NCBI GenBank assembly: GCA_021789975.1
Contig: JAJYIT010000005.1
Span: 62,001 to 126,000, forward strand
Length of the DNA stretch: 64,000 nucleotides
From: Bacteroidota bacterium
GTDB taxonomy: Bacteria; Bacteroidota; Ignavibacteria; Kryptoniales; JAKASW01
Direction: 5' to 3'
Under the pieces are notes generated by a model. That model saw only the letters and a list, made by a program, of their open reading frames with translations. It had not been told where the DNA came from and did not search any database. Below, piece after piece: positions 1-9,776 of the stretch (position 1 is the stretch's first letter; the number at the start of each line of letters is the position of its first letter). The translations under genes were made by a program, and so were the position numbers.

Positions 1-197
1 AATACCACGTTGCTCCCGCCGCCGAGCACCATTATCGGATCACCGATAGTCTGAAAGAAATTGATGGCAGAGATGATTTCATCGATAGAGCGACAGTCAA
101 CGAAATGACGGGCATTACCTCCAAGATGAATCGTGGTAAGATCCGCGAGGAGAACGTCGGTCCTGAATTCCGCCAATTTGTCGGGCGCCACTTTCAT
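1..197 (-). CDS. murB: MurB, UDP-N-acetylenolpyruvoylglucosamine reductase (N-terminal part, cut by window edge)
   Basis: Reading the minus strand from ATG at 197 gives 65 residues before the window ends. They contain TTIHLGGNAR (the N-terminal substrate/FAD-proximal motif, usually NTxxxGGxAR) and VLGGGSNVV, the FAD pyrophosphate-binding loop of MurB and other PCMH-type flavoproteins. MurB reduces UDP-GlcNAc-enolpyruvate to UDP-MurNAc with NADPH in cytoplasmic peptidoglycan synthesis. About 65 of roughly 300 residues are present. No strong ribosome binding site is visible before the ATG, so the start could lie elsewhere. The family call rests on two adjacent motifs in the right order. Confidence 0.85.
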   Translation of the reverse strand, partial: MKVAPDKLAEFRTDVLLADLTTIHLGGNARHFVDCRSIDEIISAINFFQTIGDPIMVLGGGSNVV

Positions 198-333
198 GCA
201 CTTAAAGATAAGGAAGTTAGAGGAGATAATTAGGCCTTGATCTGCGGTGCCAGACAGGCTCCCAGAGCGGCCTTGGCAAACATGACTGCCAAGCATATTA
301 TCAACCAGGATAACAAAGAACGAGGTCCTGAAA

Positions 334-1002
334 ATGAAGGCCAAGATCGCAGCGTGGTGTTCTCTTTTGATTCTCCTGCCCGGTATCTCTAATGCACAGG
401 TACAAACTGCCGTGCCTTTCTTAACCCTTACGATTTCGGTCGAAGGAAACGGCATGGGTGGAATCTCAGCCTCCTTGATATCGGGCGATGCGATCTCGGC
501 TATTTCCAACCCCGCTCAACTCGGACTATTCGGCCAGGACAATTTATTCAGCGCAAGTACGTACACGCCAAAGACGATGTGGCTTCCCAGCTTCGGAGGG
601 GATCTGAGCCTCGATGCAAGCGCGGTGACCGCAGGCCTGCGGCTGGACCGATACATGAAGCTGCCTGCTGCAATCAGCATCGGCATCGGATATTTGCACG
701 TCTATTTCGACCTCGGGACTTTCAACCAAACGCTTATCAACAACCCAACGGTAATTTACACCTGGTACGCTTTTGAAAAAGCGGATATGCTGGCATTCGG
801 AATCGAGATCAATTACTTTGTGAAATTCGGATTGGGCTACAGCTACAAATGGATCGACTCCCAGCTTGCACCGTTTGGAGCCGGGCAGGCAAATGCCAGT
901 GGTGCAACGAAGGCACCGGCTCACGATTTCGGAACGCTGCTTCAAATCCCTGTCGTCAACATCGTATCGCGTCTGCGGCATAAACCTCTAGCAGGCTGTT
1001 GA
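334..1002 (+). pseudogene. PorV-like outer-membrane barrel protein, truncated copy 1
   Basis: The 222-residue product has a signal peptide (residues 1-21, cut after SNA) followed by GMGGISASLISGD and AISNPAQLG. This is the N-terminal pattern of the PorV/UPF0164 family of outer-membrane barrels (GMGG...DASA...NPAGL). The beta-strand-like pattern stops abruptly after HDFGTLLQIPVVNIVSRLRH. In the adjacent paralogue the equivalent point (LDLPIIDLVSMIQRHP) is followed by about 190 more residues, so this copy has lost its 3' part. The last residues and the stop come from unrelated interspersed sequence. It may still be translated but should not make a full barrel. PorV relatives work in type IX secretion; the role of this one is unknown. 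Confidence 0.65.
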
Positions 1003-1110
1003 ACAATGGGAAATAACGGCCCGCGAAACACAGCAAACACGCAAAAGCACTTTGCGTTCGTGTCTTTTCGCGTCTTTCGTGGGCATACAAAAAGGCATTT
1101 CAACTGCCTG
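1003..1110. repeat. Interspersed low-complexity repeat between two broken paralogues
   Basis: About 105 bases separate the truncated copy 1 from the headless copy 2. They include gcgtctttcgtgg, a phrase that recurs at about 24,985-25,000 in this window. The segment belongs to neither paralogue and marks the junction where the 3' end of one and the 5' end of the other were lost. Confidence 0.5.
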
Positions 1111-2290
1111 CTAATGACAACCTTCGTTTCCGCCGATGCTAACGGCATTGCTAACGTTGCTGCGTCGGCCATCTCCGACAATGCGATGGCCACAATCACG
1201 AACCCTGGACAGTTGGGCATTCTCAGCCTTACCGATAATTTCATTGCCGCAACTTTCCTGACCGGAACGAATCTGAACATGTTCGGGTCTTCCTATATCG
1301 AGACCTTAAACGCTTCTGCTGTCAATGTCGGTTTCAATCTGGAGGGAGTTTTTCACGGCCCATTTCAGCTTGGCATTGGAGCGGGCTAGTCCCATCCAGG
1401 AATCGATGCTTCGAATGAACAATCAAGCTGGTGGGAGCATGATAACAACAACTCGGTTGGAATCGGAATCCGTTGGGGTGGTCCGGCTGGGGATAGGTTA
1501 TGAACTGTCATCTCTCGGCTCTGAGATAAGCAATATCGGCGGTTCAGGCGACAACGACGAATTCACAATAGGAAGTTCAACTTATGGGGCAATTCTTGAT
1601 CTCCCGATAATCGACCTTGTCTCGATGATTCAACGGCACCCGATGGAAATTTCAGATGAAATTCGTCCTGTGGTGGACTGTACTCTTGCATGGGCGGAAC
1701 GGAACGTGGGACGAAGTAGCTTGGTAGCTTCACCGTTTATCTCGGAGCCGATCCCGCGTCAAGCTGTCCTCGGTTTAAACATCAGGCTGGGTCTCAATAA
1801 TGAAAGTCACAGAAGAAAATGGAAGATCATATCGTTCATCTGGGCAAGGCAAGTTGAAGACGTTCTGACAGCGATTGAAAGTTTCATCATCCGTTTGGAC
1901 GGCATGCCTCCGATTGCCCGAAGTTATGGATACAAGGGCGGGCTGGGAGATATCGTCCCTATCGAAAATCTGATCCTCGGCAGATCAAACGGCAAAGTCG
2001 ATCTTGGGAAAGGGTGGCAGTTCCAGTTAGCGGAGTTGTTGTATGTCAGAGGCGGAGGTTTCAACGGTGTGGGCGGAACGAGCTATTCCACATACGGTGC
2101 CGGTCTCGGATTAGACGGCTTGATGAAATTCCTTGATGCGTTTCATGTTATTGATGCCGAGGTACCGGGGGCTTACTCATTCATTCTCGATCACTTCGAC
2201 CTTCAATACGATTTCAGTCAATACACAGGCGCTTCGATCTCGAGCGCGGCATCTGCCCGGTTTGAGAGCTTGAACCTGGTGGTGAGATAG
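1111..2290 (+). pseudogene. PorV-like outer-membrane barrel protein, copy 2, headless and frameshifted
   Basis: Frame 1 from about 1111 reads ADANGIANVAASAISDNAMATITNPGQLG, which aligns with residues 36-64 of copy 1, but the signal peptide is missing. Two lesions follow. A TAG at 1387-1389 falls where copy 1 has Tyr in GIGY. A frameshift near 1470-1490 follows: frame 1 still gives SVGIGIRWG, then frame 2 takes over with VVRLGIGYELSSLGSE and stays open to the TAG at 2288-2290. The frame-2 part continues through IRPVVDCTLAWAERNVG and WKIISFIWARQ and looks like an intact C-terminal barrel. With no secretion signal, a nonsense codon and a frameshift, this is a pseudogene. Confidence 0.7.
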
Positions 2291-2506
2291 TAATTCGGTA
2301 CCCTTGTAAAGGGAATGACATCACGGCCCGGAGCAGTCTCAAAAGAAGGAGAACCTCACTCGGCGCGTCATTCCCGCGTTCTCCAACCGGAAATCATATT
2401 TTTTTTGCGAAATAGATTCTCCCGAAGGGATTCCTTCGCTACCGACAGAAGCGTTCGTGAATGACGCGGTTGGGCTTTGGTGGCAACCTCAAAGGTCGTT
2501 AATATT
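2291..2506. other. Intergenic region with repeat-like sequence
   Basis: There is no plausible gene here. The segment holds phrases such as gcgtcattcccgcgttctcc and gaagggattccttcgctacc, which look like a common interspersed bacterial repeat. It separates a plus-strand pseudogene from the minus-strand DUF1015 gene that converges on it. Confidence 0.4.
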
Positions 2507-3784
2507 CTATTCCAGCGCGCTTAGCAGCAACCCCGACAGCAGCTTCGGATAGAAGTACGTCGACTTCTGCGGCATGACGGCACCGGCATCCGCCACTTCC
2601 TTTACCTGTTCCACCTTCGTCGCATTCATTATGAAACCCAGCTGCGCCTTCCCAGACTGAACGGCATCGTCTACTTCGCTCTTCTCAATCGTATAATTGA
2701 TATTGAGTTTCTTCTCCTGTGCCTCTTTCGAGATTCCGAGCGTCTGCCGCAACACGTAATCGTGCAAGAGCGTAACATCCAGCTTCTTCACAGGCGCCGG
2801 CAAGTCTTCCTTAACAATCGAAAGAACATCGGAGCCCGCTTTTAATTTCATCAGATAGTACTTCTTTTGCGGCATTACTAATCCATAGGAGTGTGGGCCG
2901 GATGTTGCCAATATTTCTGCAAGTTCCGCGAGATTCGATTTTTGTAGCAGGTCAAAATAGTTCTTCACAGCATCCATCAGCTTGTCTTCTGCGAAACCGG
3001 CTACGCTGTGGAGCATCCTGTGGGTCGGGTAGACGACGAGTCCTGAATCGAAGATGTTAGTGAAATACATCATTATGAAATTGTACGGCTCATTTCCTGT
3101 ATGCTCTGGATTCTTCTCGCGCATCTGGCGCCGGTATTCAAGCCCGGTTTCATACCTGTGATGCCCATCCGCAATGTAAACAGGGATTCCGCTCAACAAT
3201 TTCTGAAACACACCGATCAATTTTCCATCTGTAATCCGATGAACTTTGTTGTTCACGCCATCCTGGTTCGCTTCGAGAAACGGTTTCTGACCGGCAAGTT
3301 TGTCATATTCTTTTTCGATAGTCTTCGTTGGATCCCCATATATTCCGAAAATCTGGCTAAACGACGCCTTAGTCGCTTTCATGAGATTCAGACGGTCCAT
3401 CTTTGGGCCGGAAAGAGTATGCTCGTGAGGAAGTACGACACCCGCCTCAAACGGTTCAAGCCTGATCCATGATATAAAGCCTCTTCTGGTAACTGTTCCA
3501 CCATCGAGAGTATTGAATGTTTGGAAGTACGGATAAATCGCGGGTATGTCGTCCTGTACCAGCACATTCTCTTTCAACATCCGCTGCATTTCTGCCGCTG
3601 CGGCAGGATATGGGTCCGATTCACGATTCAAGTCGAGCCGGACAATATTGTTCGGGCTCTTCTTGTACAACTCCTCCTGCTGGCTTTTGCTGATTACATC
3701 GTAAGGTGGTGCAACTACTTTTGAAAGTTCGGTTATGATATTAGTGTTGTAGTGAATTGATTTAAAAGGTTGAACCTCAGCCAT
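2507..3784 (-). CDS. DUF1015 family protein
   Basis: A 425-residue soluble protein with the features of the DUF1015 family over its full length: VQPFKSIHYN near the N-terminus, VAPPYDVIS, FISWIRLEPF, VLPHEHTLSGPK and IADGHHRYETG. The two histidine-containing motifs are the most conserved parts of the family. Members are widespread in bacteria and archaea, and the biochemical role is not settled. I prefer the second ATG of an ATGATG pair as start, because it lies 6 bases after AAGGAG; the first ATG (3787) is only 3 bases away. It is followed by a 196-base gap to era on the same strand. Confidence 0.85.
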   Translation of the reverse strand: MAEVQPFKSIHYNTNIITELSKVVAPPYDVISKSQQEELYKKSPNNIVRLDLNRESDPYPAAAAEMQRMLKENVLVQDDIPAIYPYFQTFNTLDGGTVTRRGFISWIRLEPFEAGVVLPHEHTLSGPKMDRLNLMKATKASFSQIFGIYGDPTKTIEKEYDKLAGQKPFLEANQDGVNNKVHRITDGKLIGVFQKLLSGIPVYIADGHHRYETGLEYRRQMREKNPEHTGNEPYNFIMMYFTNIFDSGLVVYPTHRMLHSVAGFAEDKLMDAVKNYFDLLQKSNLAELAEILATSGPHSYGLVMPQKKYYLMKLKAGSDVLSIVKEDLPAPVKKLDVTLLHDYVLRQTLGISKEAQEKKLNINYTIEKSEVDDAVQSGKAQLGFIMNATKVEQVKEVADAGAVMPQKSTYFYPKLLSGLLLSALE

Positions 3785-3980
3785 CATTTACTCCTTCGTT
3801 ATTTTAAATCGCGGGATATGCCTCCGCATCTCGACGTCCCGATCAAAAGTTAGAACTCGAAATCCCAATTGTCAAAGTTGATTCGTCAGGACTTCCGATG
3901 TCCGACTTCTTGCTCCCTGCCCCTGATTTCAAACCTCCGGCTTCAGACTTCTCCCGAGAGGATTCCTTCGACTTTGTTTC

Positions 3981-4877
3981 CTATCTATATCCGAATTTCT
4001 TGATTTTGTCGGGATCGTCCCTCCAATCCTTTTCTACTTTCACAAACAACTCAAGATACGCCTCGTGTCCGGTCATTTCCTCTATCGCCCTTCTTGCATT
4101 CTGTCCAACGCGCTTCAGCGCGGCTCCTCCTTTCCCGATAATTATCCCTTTCTGCGAATTTCTCTCAACGTAGATAACGGCACGAATAAATGTTTTCCGC
4201 GTCGTGTCGCTGTCTCGGAACTCCTCGATCCCCACGGTAGTGGAGTAGGGAATTTCCTGCTTGAAGTACTTGAATAGCTCTTCGCGAATCAGCTCAGACG
4301 TAAAGAATCTTTCATCCCTGTCGCTCATATAGTCTTCAGGATAGAAAGCATTTCCTTCCGGAAGGTATTTTACGATTGTCTCTTTGAGATCGTCGATGTT
4401 CTCGCCGGTCATTGCAGACACAGGCACGATCTCATCAAAGCTGTGAATCGTGTTGAACTTCTCTATGATTGGAAGAATATCGGCTTTTTGTATGAGGTCG
4501 ATCTTGTTAATGACCATAAACACCGGTTTCTTAGGGAGGGAACTTTTGAGTTGGGAAATTACAACGGAACTTTTTGTGACTGCATTTTTCTCCCCCGCAT
4601 CCGCGAGAAACATCACAATATCCGCCTCTTCAACCGCGCTTTCCGAAAACGTCATCATGACTTCCTGGAGAGCATAAGCTGGTTTGATCAGTCCCGGTGT
4701 GTCAAGAAAAACAACCTGATAGTTTTGGCCCGTAAGTATGCCCGCAATCTTGTGACGGGTGGTCTGAGGCTTCGGACTCACGATGGAAAGCTTCTGGCCG
4801 AGAATTGAGTTTAGAAGAGTCGACTTACCTACGTTCGGCTCACCGACGAGCGCCACATAGCCTGACTTAAAGCTCAT
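3981..4877 (-). CDS. era: GTPase Era
   Basis: Era is a 298-residue GTPase that binds the 3' end of 16S rRNA and assists 30S ribosome assembly in the cytoplasm. The G motifs are in order: G1 GEPNVGKST (12-20), G2 Thr around 39-40 (PKPQTTRH), G3 DTPG (59-62), G4 NKID (124-127). The C-terminal KH RNA-binding domain shows GKGG at about 248-251, followed by an amphipathic helix. The length is normal for Era. No clear Shine-Dalgarno sequence precedes the ATG. The gene lies 30 bases downstream of glnB on the same strand, so the two may be co-transcribed. Confidence 0.95.
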   Translation of the reverse strand: MSFKSGYVALVGEPNVGKSTLLNSILGQKLSIVSPKPQTTRHKIAGILTGQNYQVVFLDTPGLIKPAYALQEVMMTFSESAVEEADIVMFLADAGEKNAVTKSSVVISQLKSSLPKKPVFMVINKIDLIQKADILPIIEKFNTIHSFDEIVPVSAMTGENIDDLKETIVKYLPEGNAFYPEDYMSDRDERFFTSELIREELFKYFKQEIPYSTTVGIEEFRDSDTTRKTFIRAVIYVERNSQKGIIIGKGGAALKRVGQNARRAIEEMTGHEAYLELFVKVEKDWRDDPDKIKKFGYR

Positions 4878-4907
4878 AGCTCATGGCAGATAGCTGATTG
4901 CTGATCC

Positions 4908-5354
<447 letters not shown>

Positions 5355-5385
5355 TTAAATTTCTTAAACAGAGAACGGAGAATTA

Positions 5386-6510
5386 TTGAAAGCAAAGCTG
5401 GCACTTGCAAATGGAACAGTCTTCACGGGTGAATCATTCGGCGCCTCCGGTGAGACCGCAGGCGAAGTGGTCTTCAACACAAGCATGATCGGATACCAGG
5501 AAGTCCTGACCGACCCGTCATATTGCGGCCAAATAGTCACGATGACGTATCCGCATATTGGAAACTACGGCATAAACCCTGAGGATGTCGAGTCATTGAA
5601 ACCGCAGGTCGCTGGATTCGTCGTCAGGGAATACAGCAAGTTCTACAGCAACTTCCGCGCAACCGAAAGCCTCGGCAATTACCTCCAGCGGAATAATATC
5701 GTCGGCATCGAGAATATAGATACCAGGAAATTAACGCGGATAATCAGAGAAGTCGGTGCAATGAACGCCGTCATTTCTACGGCCGACCTCGATGACAACT
5801 CTCTGGTGAAAAAGGCCAAAGAATTTCCGTCGATGTCAGGATTGGATCTGGCACGCGTTGTTACTGCTAAAGTACCTTACATGTTCTCCAGAAGCGGTAA
5901 GCCGGGAAACAGGTTCAAGGTTGTAGCTTACGACTACGGAATAAAGACAAACATCCTGAGAAAGCTTCACGAACGCGGTTGCGAAGTTACGGTTGTGCCG
6001 GCAGGTTATCCCGCCGAAGACTTGCTTAATCTTAACCCGGACGGAATTTTCCTTTCAAACGGACCGGGAGATCCCGCAGCAGTAACCTACGCAATCACCA
6101 ACGTCAGGAAGCTTATCGGGCAGACGCCGATATTCGGTATATGTCTGGGTCATCAAATACTTGCACTATCAGCAGGAGCGAAGACTTTCAAAATGAAGTT
6201 CGGACATCGCGGTGCCAATCATCCGGTGAAGAATCTTTTGAATGGAACTGTCGAAGTCACTTCACACAATCATGGCTTTGCAGTGGACCCCGACACGTTG
6301 CCTCAGGAATACGAGATCACACATTTAGACTTGAACGACAACATTCTCGAAGGCTTCCGTCATAAGGACCTCCCTGTTTTCTGCGTTCAATATCATCCTG
6401 AAGCTTCTCCGGGCCCACACGATAGCGATTACCTGTTCGACGGTTTCACCGAGATGATGGAATCTTTCGATACCCACGGTCGTTCAGCTTTGAAAGCACA
6501 GGCGAAATGA
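5386..6510 (+). CDS. carA: Carbamoyl-phosphate synthase small subunit
   Basis: CarA is the glutamine amidotransferase subunit that supplies ammonia to CarB for carbamoyl phosphate, the precursor of arginine and pyrimidines. The 374-residue length is typical. The N-terminal CPSase domain has GYQEVLTDPSY and YPHIGNYG. The class I glutamine amidotransferase domain has the nucleophile in GICLGHQ (Cys253) and the His/Glu pair in QYHPEA (His337, Glu339). The start is a TTG at 5386, placed 5 bases after GGAG; the product begins MKAKLALANG as expected. carB is not in this window. The gene is divergent from glnB, with about 140 bases of shared upstream region. Confidence 0.95.
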   Translation: MKAKLALANGTVFTGESFGASGETAGEVVFNTSMIGYQEVLTDPSYCGQIVTMTYPHIGNYGINPEDVESLKPQVAGFVVREYSKFYSNFRATESLGNYLQRNNIVGIENIDTRKLTRIIREVGAMNAVISTADLDDNSLVKKAKEFPSMSGLDLARVVTAKVPYMFSRSGKPGNRFKVVAYDYGIKTNILRKLHERGCEVTVVPAGYPAEDLLNLNPDGIFLSNGPGDPAAVTYAITNVRKLIGQTPIFGICLGHQILALSAGAKTFKMKFGHRGANHPVKNLLNGTVEVTSHNHGFAVDPDTLPQEYEITHLDLNDNILEGFRHKDLPVFCVQYHPEASPGPHDSDYLFDGFTEMMESFDTHGRSALKAQAK

Positions 6511-6833
6511 CATCTGGCATATTTACTTCAAGCCTCTCGAAGTTCTGGCATGCGGTCAGAGATTTTTTCAAGGGTGTTTTCTCCGACCACAGCGAAGGAC
6601 CCAGGTGCTGTTGAGCCGCCTCAAAGGGCTCACAACCTTGCCCTCATAATCTCTCTTCCTCTTTACAACTTCTACACGACAGCGCAAACTTTGCAGAGTC
6701 AACGGCATTTTGTGCACAACTCCAACCACATCCAAAATCGAAATACGTCAATGCGCTCTCCTTTCAAAGAATATTATTGAACGCTTTCGTGGCACAATTA
6801 GTGAAGCATGTAACACAGAAAGGAGAGAATAAA
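6511..6833 (+). other. Intergenic region upstream of a lipoprotein gene
   Basis: No gene is supported here. Short open frames exist but lack ribosome binding sites and conserved composition. The segment ends with AGGAGAG at 6821-6827, the ribosome binding site of the next gene, so it probably holds that gene's promoter. Confidence 0.4.
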
Positions 6834-7670
6834 ATGGCATTGAAATCTGGTCTGATTTTATTTTTGTTATCGTTTCTTGTATATGGTTGTTCAAACCTGA
6901 GCGGGCCGGTTGCTCCTTCCTCATCAACTGGCAATGTCACCATGTCCGTGGCATTCACTAATGCCAATACTCCCGTCGGCTTCAAGAGTGTCACGGCACC
7001 ATCAGGTGCTTACAGCGTGAACAGCACTACCGGCGTGGACTCGATAAGAATCGATAGCGCAATCGTTGTATTTGCGAACATAAAATTTGAGTCTAACATT
7101 GACACAGTACAGGTAAGTCAGGACACATCTGGAACTTTCATAGGTATTGACGATAGCAATTCAAGTATCACCTTCCCCGGACCATTTGTGGTCCATGTTA
7201 ACGATACCGTTGCCATTGGCTTTGCCAGCAAGACACTGCCTGCCGGAACCTACACAGGGATTAAGCTGCAGGTCCATCGCTTAGCTCCCTACGAGCGCTT
7301 CGAGGACAGTGAAGACTTCATGGGAATGCGCATGGGCACACCGCACAGCGACACATCCACATCAGATTACAGCATCGTGGTATGGGGAGCAGTTTATAAG
7401 GACAGTGCCTGGGTACCCTTCACATTCAAGGACAACCAGAACCTCGAAATAAAAGTCAGAGGTAATTTCACAATAACCAGCCCGACATCAAACATTAATA
7501 TAGCCCTCAACTTCAACATGGGCTCCTGGTTTGTCAACTCCAATGGCACAATCATCGATCCGACAAACACCACATTCCGCAACCAGGTCATGATAATGCA
7601 GGCCATCAGGGAATCGTTCATGCAAGGCCGTTGCGGCGACTGGAATGAATTCAGACATTGGGGAATGTAA
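6834..7670 (+). CDS. Lipoprotein, DUF4382-like
   Basis: A 278-residue exported lipoprotein. The start is the ATG at 6834, 7 bases after AGGAGAG. The signal peptide ends in the lipobox LVYGC, so Cys18 would be lipidated and the protein anchored to a membrane. The mature part is Ser/Thr-rich and beta-sheet-like, with DSIRIDSAIVVFANIKF and LPAGTYTGIKLQV; the second resembles the DUF4382 domain (LPAGxYxxIRL). The C-terminus carries RCGDWNEFRHWGM. There is no catalytic motif and the function is unknown. It is a single-gene unit. Confidence 0.7.
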   Translation: MALKSGLILFLLSFLVYGCSNLSGPVAPSSSTGNVTMSVAFTNANTPVGFKSVTAPSGAYSVNSTTGVDSIRIDSAIVVFANIKFESNIDTVQVSQDTSGTFIGIDDSNSSITFPGPFVVHVNDTVAIGFASKTLPAGTYTGIKLQVHRLAPYERFEDSEDFMGMRMGTPHSDTSTSDYSIVVWGAVYKDSAWVPFTFKDNQNLEIKVRGNFTITSPTSNINIALNFNMGSWFVNSNGTIIDPTNTTFRNQVMIMQAIRESFMQGRCGDWNEFRHWGM

Positions 7671-7978
7671 GAAGGGACTATGAGACCCGACTAAAATAGA
7701 GTTGCAACTTCAAGCCACACGGGGAAAAGCGAGGCCCGCTGTCGAAAGATGGCGGTCTTCGTATTTATGAGGAAGAACTAATCAGGACACGGATTGAACC
7801 GAAAGAACGGATCTTCACGGATTTTACATCTCAATTTCTTTAAGCCTAATTGGATTATTTCTCATCCGTAAATTAGAGAAAGCCGCAAAGAGAAATGGAA
7901 AGTTGCTAAGCCGGAGCATATTGAACTCAACAGCTTGGTGCCTCTGCGATTCGGCGGTGAAATTGCTATTTCTTGACT
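7671..7978. repeat. Gene-free region made of degenerate interspersed repeats
   Basis: No coding signal is visible. The sequence contains cacggattgaacc, cttcacggattttac, agccgcaaagagaaa and gtgcctctgcgattcggcgg. These are degenerate forms of phrases that recur in many bacterial genomes and elsewhere in this window (10,750-10,860 and 35,250-35,345). Confidence 0.45.
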
Positions 7979-8284
7979 TTACTCGGGCTTCAGCGGACGC
8001 GGCTCTCGAAAAGGCTGCAGCAACCTCGGCAATCTCTCAAACATACGCGAGTCGGGAATTCTTCTTATCATTCCCGGATCAATCGACGGATCGGTCGTCA
8101 AGATCCGTATGAAGTACTTTGTGTTTCCAACAATGACGCCATCGGAGTCCACCCCGATCTTCGGTGTCGGTAGATTGGTTGAATCCTTCAGCTGAAATTG
8201 CGGAGGCAAATGGTGCAGGTTGACTTGAGTTGTCTCCTGGGGTACGCCCGCAAAAACGAATAACAACGAAAGCAGAAGTGCCAT
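7979..8284 (-). CDS. Small exported protein of unknown function
   Basis: A 101-residue product. The ATG at 8284 is chosen because AAAGGAG lies 8 bases upstream and a signal peptide (MALLLSLLFVFAG, cut near residue 13-17) starts exactly there. The mature part is short and polar, with GVDSDGVIVGNTKYFIRI, a possible beta-hairpin, and a Pro/Arg-rich end. I do not recognise the family. It lies near an FtsX-type permease fragment and may be a leftover of the same decayed region. Confidence 0.5.
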   Translation of the reverse strand: MALLLSLLFVFAGVPQETTQVNLHHLPPQFQLKDSTNLPTPKIGVDSDGVIVGNTKYFIRILTTDPSIDPGMIRRIPDSRMFERLPRLLQPFREPRPLKPE

Positions 8285-8498
8285 CTTAATTCTCCTTTCA
8301 GGGAAAAACTCAATTCTTCTTACCAATGCCTAAGAGTTCCGGCACAATCTTTTGCAAAGCCTGCCGGTAACTACCACGCAGATCGCGCTGATGATACCCC
8401 GGAACCAGTATATGGCTCCCTTTACTATTCAAATCCCAATGCCTTCACCCGGCATGAGCGTGTCGCTGCTTACCAGCAGGCAGGTTCGCACTTCGAAA

Positions 8499-8960
8499 TT
8501 ATTCATATCGAAGAGCTTCGACGGGATTCGTTGTTGCCGCTTTCAATGCCTGGTAACCGATCACGAGGAGGACGACAAGCATACCGACAATGAGAGTTAC
8601 CAGGACAGTAACCATGTTGAAATTGATATGGTATGCGTAATCTCGAAGCCACTCGTCTACAAAGTAAATCGTGATTGGCAAGGCGACCATTGTCGAGACT
8701 ATCAGAAGTGCGATGAACTCTTTTGCAACAGAAAACAGGATGCTGCCCACGGAAGCACCGAGAACTTTCCTGACGCCAATTTCCTTGACGCGTCTCTGAA
8801 TCACAAACAACGACATCCCGAACAAACCGAGACATGCGACAAAGATCGCAAGACCGGTGAAGTAACCTATCATGTCTGCAAACTTGAAGTCGCTTCTATA
8901 CATGTCGTTAATCCTGTCGCTGAAGAACTGGTGATTCAGCTTCTCTCCGCTGTCGAACTT
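8499..8960 (-). pseudogene. C-terminal fragment of a MacB/FtsX-type ABC transporter permease
   Basis: The 153 codons before the stop read through FSDRINDMYRSD, IGYFTGLAIFVACLGLFG, EIGVRKVLGASV and the terminal NPVEALRYE. This is the last FtsX domain of the roughly 800-residue permeases that Bacteroidota use for peptide or lipoprotein export. Three hydrophobic segments are present. Just upstream the frame is closed by TAG (8961-8963), and the N-terminal MacB periplasmic domain and first FtsX domain are absent. It is therefore a relic of a 5'-deleted gene. Confidence 0.8.
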
Positions 8961-9026
8961 CTAGAGATTGCGAAATGCTGTTCTGAAATAATTAGTCAGC
9001 ATGATCTAATTGATCCGAGTCAGAAC

Positions 9027-9776
9027 TCACTTCCCTGTGTTATGACCCTTCAAATGTTCTTTGACAAATTCTTTCGCATGTCTAATCATTTCTTCGGCCT
9101 TCGACATTGACACCTCCGCCGCATGGAGAAACGCCGAGTAGCTGGCGGCGGCTTGCGCATATTCTCTGCGACTCTCATAGCGCATGCCCAGATTATACAT
9201 GGAGATCATGCTCGAAAGGATATTGGCATAGCTGCTCAGCTGTTCGGCTTTTACTGACAGACTTTGGGCGTGAGTAGCCAGGGAATCACCCGACCGCAAT
9301 ACCTCTACCGCATTCTCAGGAGATGTGGATTTGGGTGCCAGTTTGAACGTAAACGGTATCACCACCCAGACGGCCACCGGTTTCTTGTTCATGATCGCCG
9401 GGGTGAATCTGTATTTCATGGCCGCATCGACGGACGGTTTATCGAATATCTGTTCATCACTTTTCATAACCACAGCTTGATGCGGTTTCCCATCCTTGTC
9501 AATCCAGATCTTTACCCACACCCTCCCTTCGATTCCAGCTTTCTGGGCCGATTCCGGGTACTTCGGAATGGACTGGTAGATTATCTGTGGTTCTTTCTCG
9601 ACCGGTACAAAATCCGGAGGAGCACCTGAGGTATCTTGCGTGCTGATCGAAGATTGCAGTGGATGAACATGGAGGACATATGTCTTCGTTGCTATCCTGC
9701 TGTTCTGTGCCATGAGGTCTGATCCAAACGGACACGACCCGAAAATAATAGCGAGCAATGTAATTCCCGTTTTCAT
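9027..9776 (-). CDS. Secreted TonB C-terminal domain protein
   Basis: A 249-residue protein with an N-terminal signal peptide (residues 1-23, ending DLMAQ) and no trans-membrane anchor. It has a TonB C-terminal domain at about 70-150: YPESAQKAGIEGRVWVKIWIDKDGKP, then FDKPSVDAAMKYRFTPAIMNKKPVAVWV. After it comes a helical, Ala/Ser-rich segment of about 90 residues that may form a TPR-like or coiled-coil hairpin. TonB normally couples the inner membrane to outer-membrane receptors; without an anchor this one is more likely a periplasmic adaptor. It overlaps the anti-sigma gene by 4 bases, so it belongs to the sigma operon. Confidence 0.75.
   Translation of the reverse strand: MKTGITLLAIIFGSCPFGSDLMAQNSRIATKTYVLHVHPLQSSISTQDTSGAPPDFVPVEKEPQIIYQSIPKYPESAQKAGIEGRVWVKIWIDKDGKPHQAVVMKSDEQIFDKPSVDAAMKYRFTPAIMNKKPVAVWVVIPFTFKLAPKSTSPENAVEVLRSGDSLATHAQSLSVKAEQLSSYANILSSMISMYNLGMRYESRREYAQAAASYSAFLHAAEVSMSKAEEMIRHAKEFVKEHLKGHNTGK

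Noticed and set aside
6550..6780. A 76-residue open frame after carA
   Set aside because: No ribosome binding site, no motif, and low-complexity composition; treated as intergenic.
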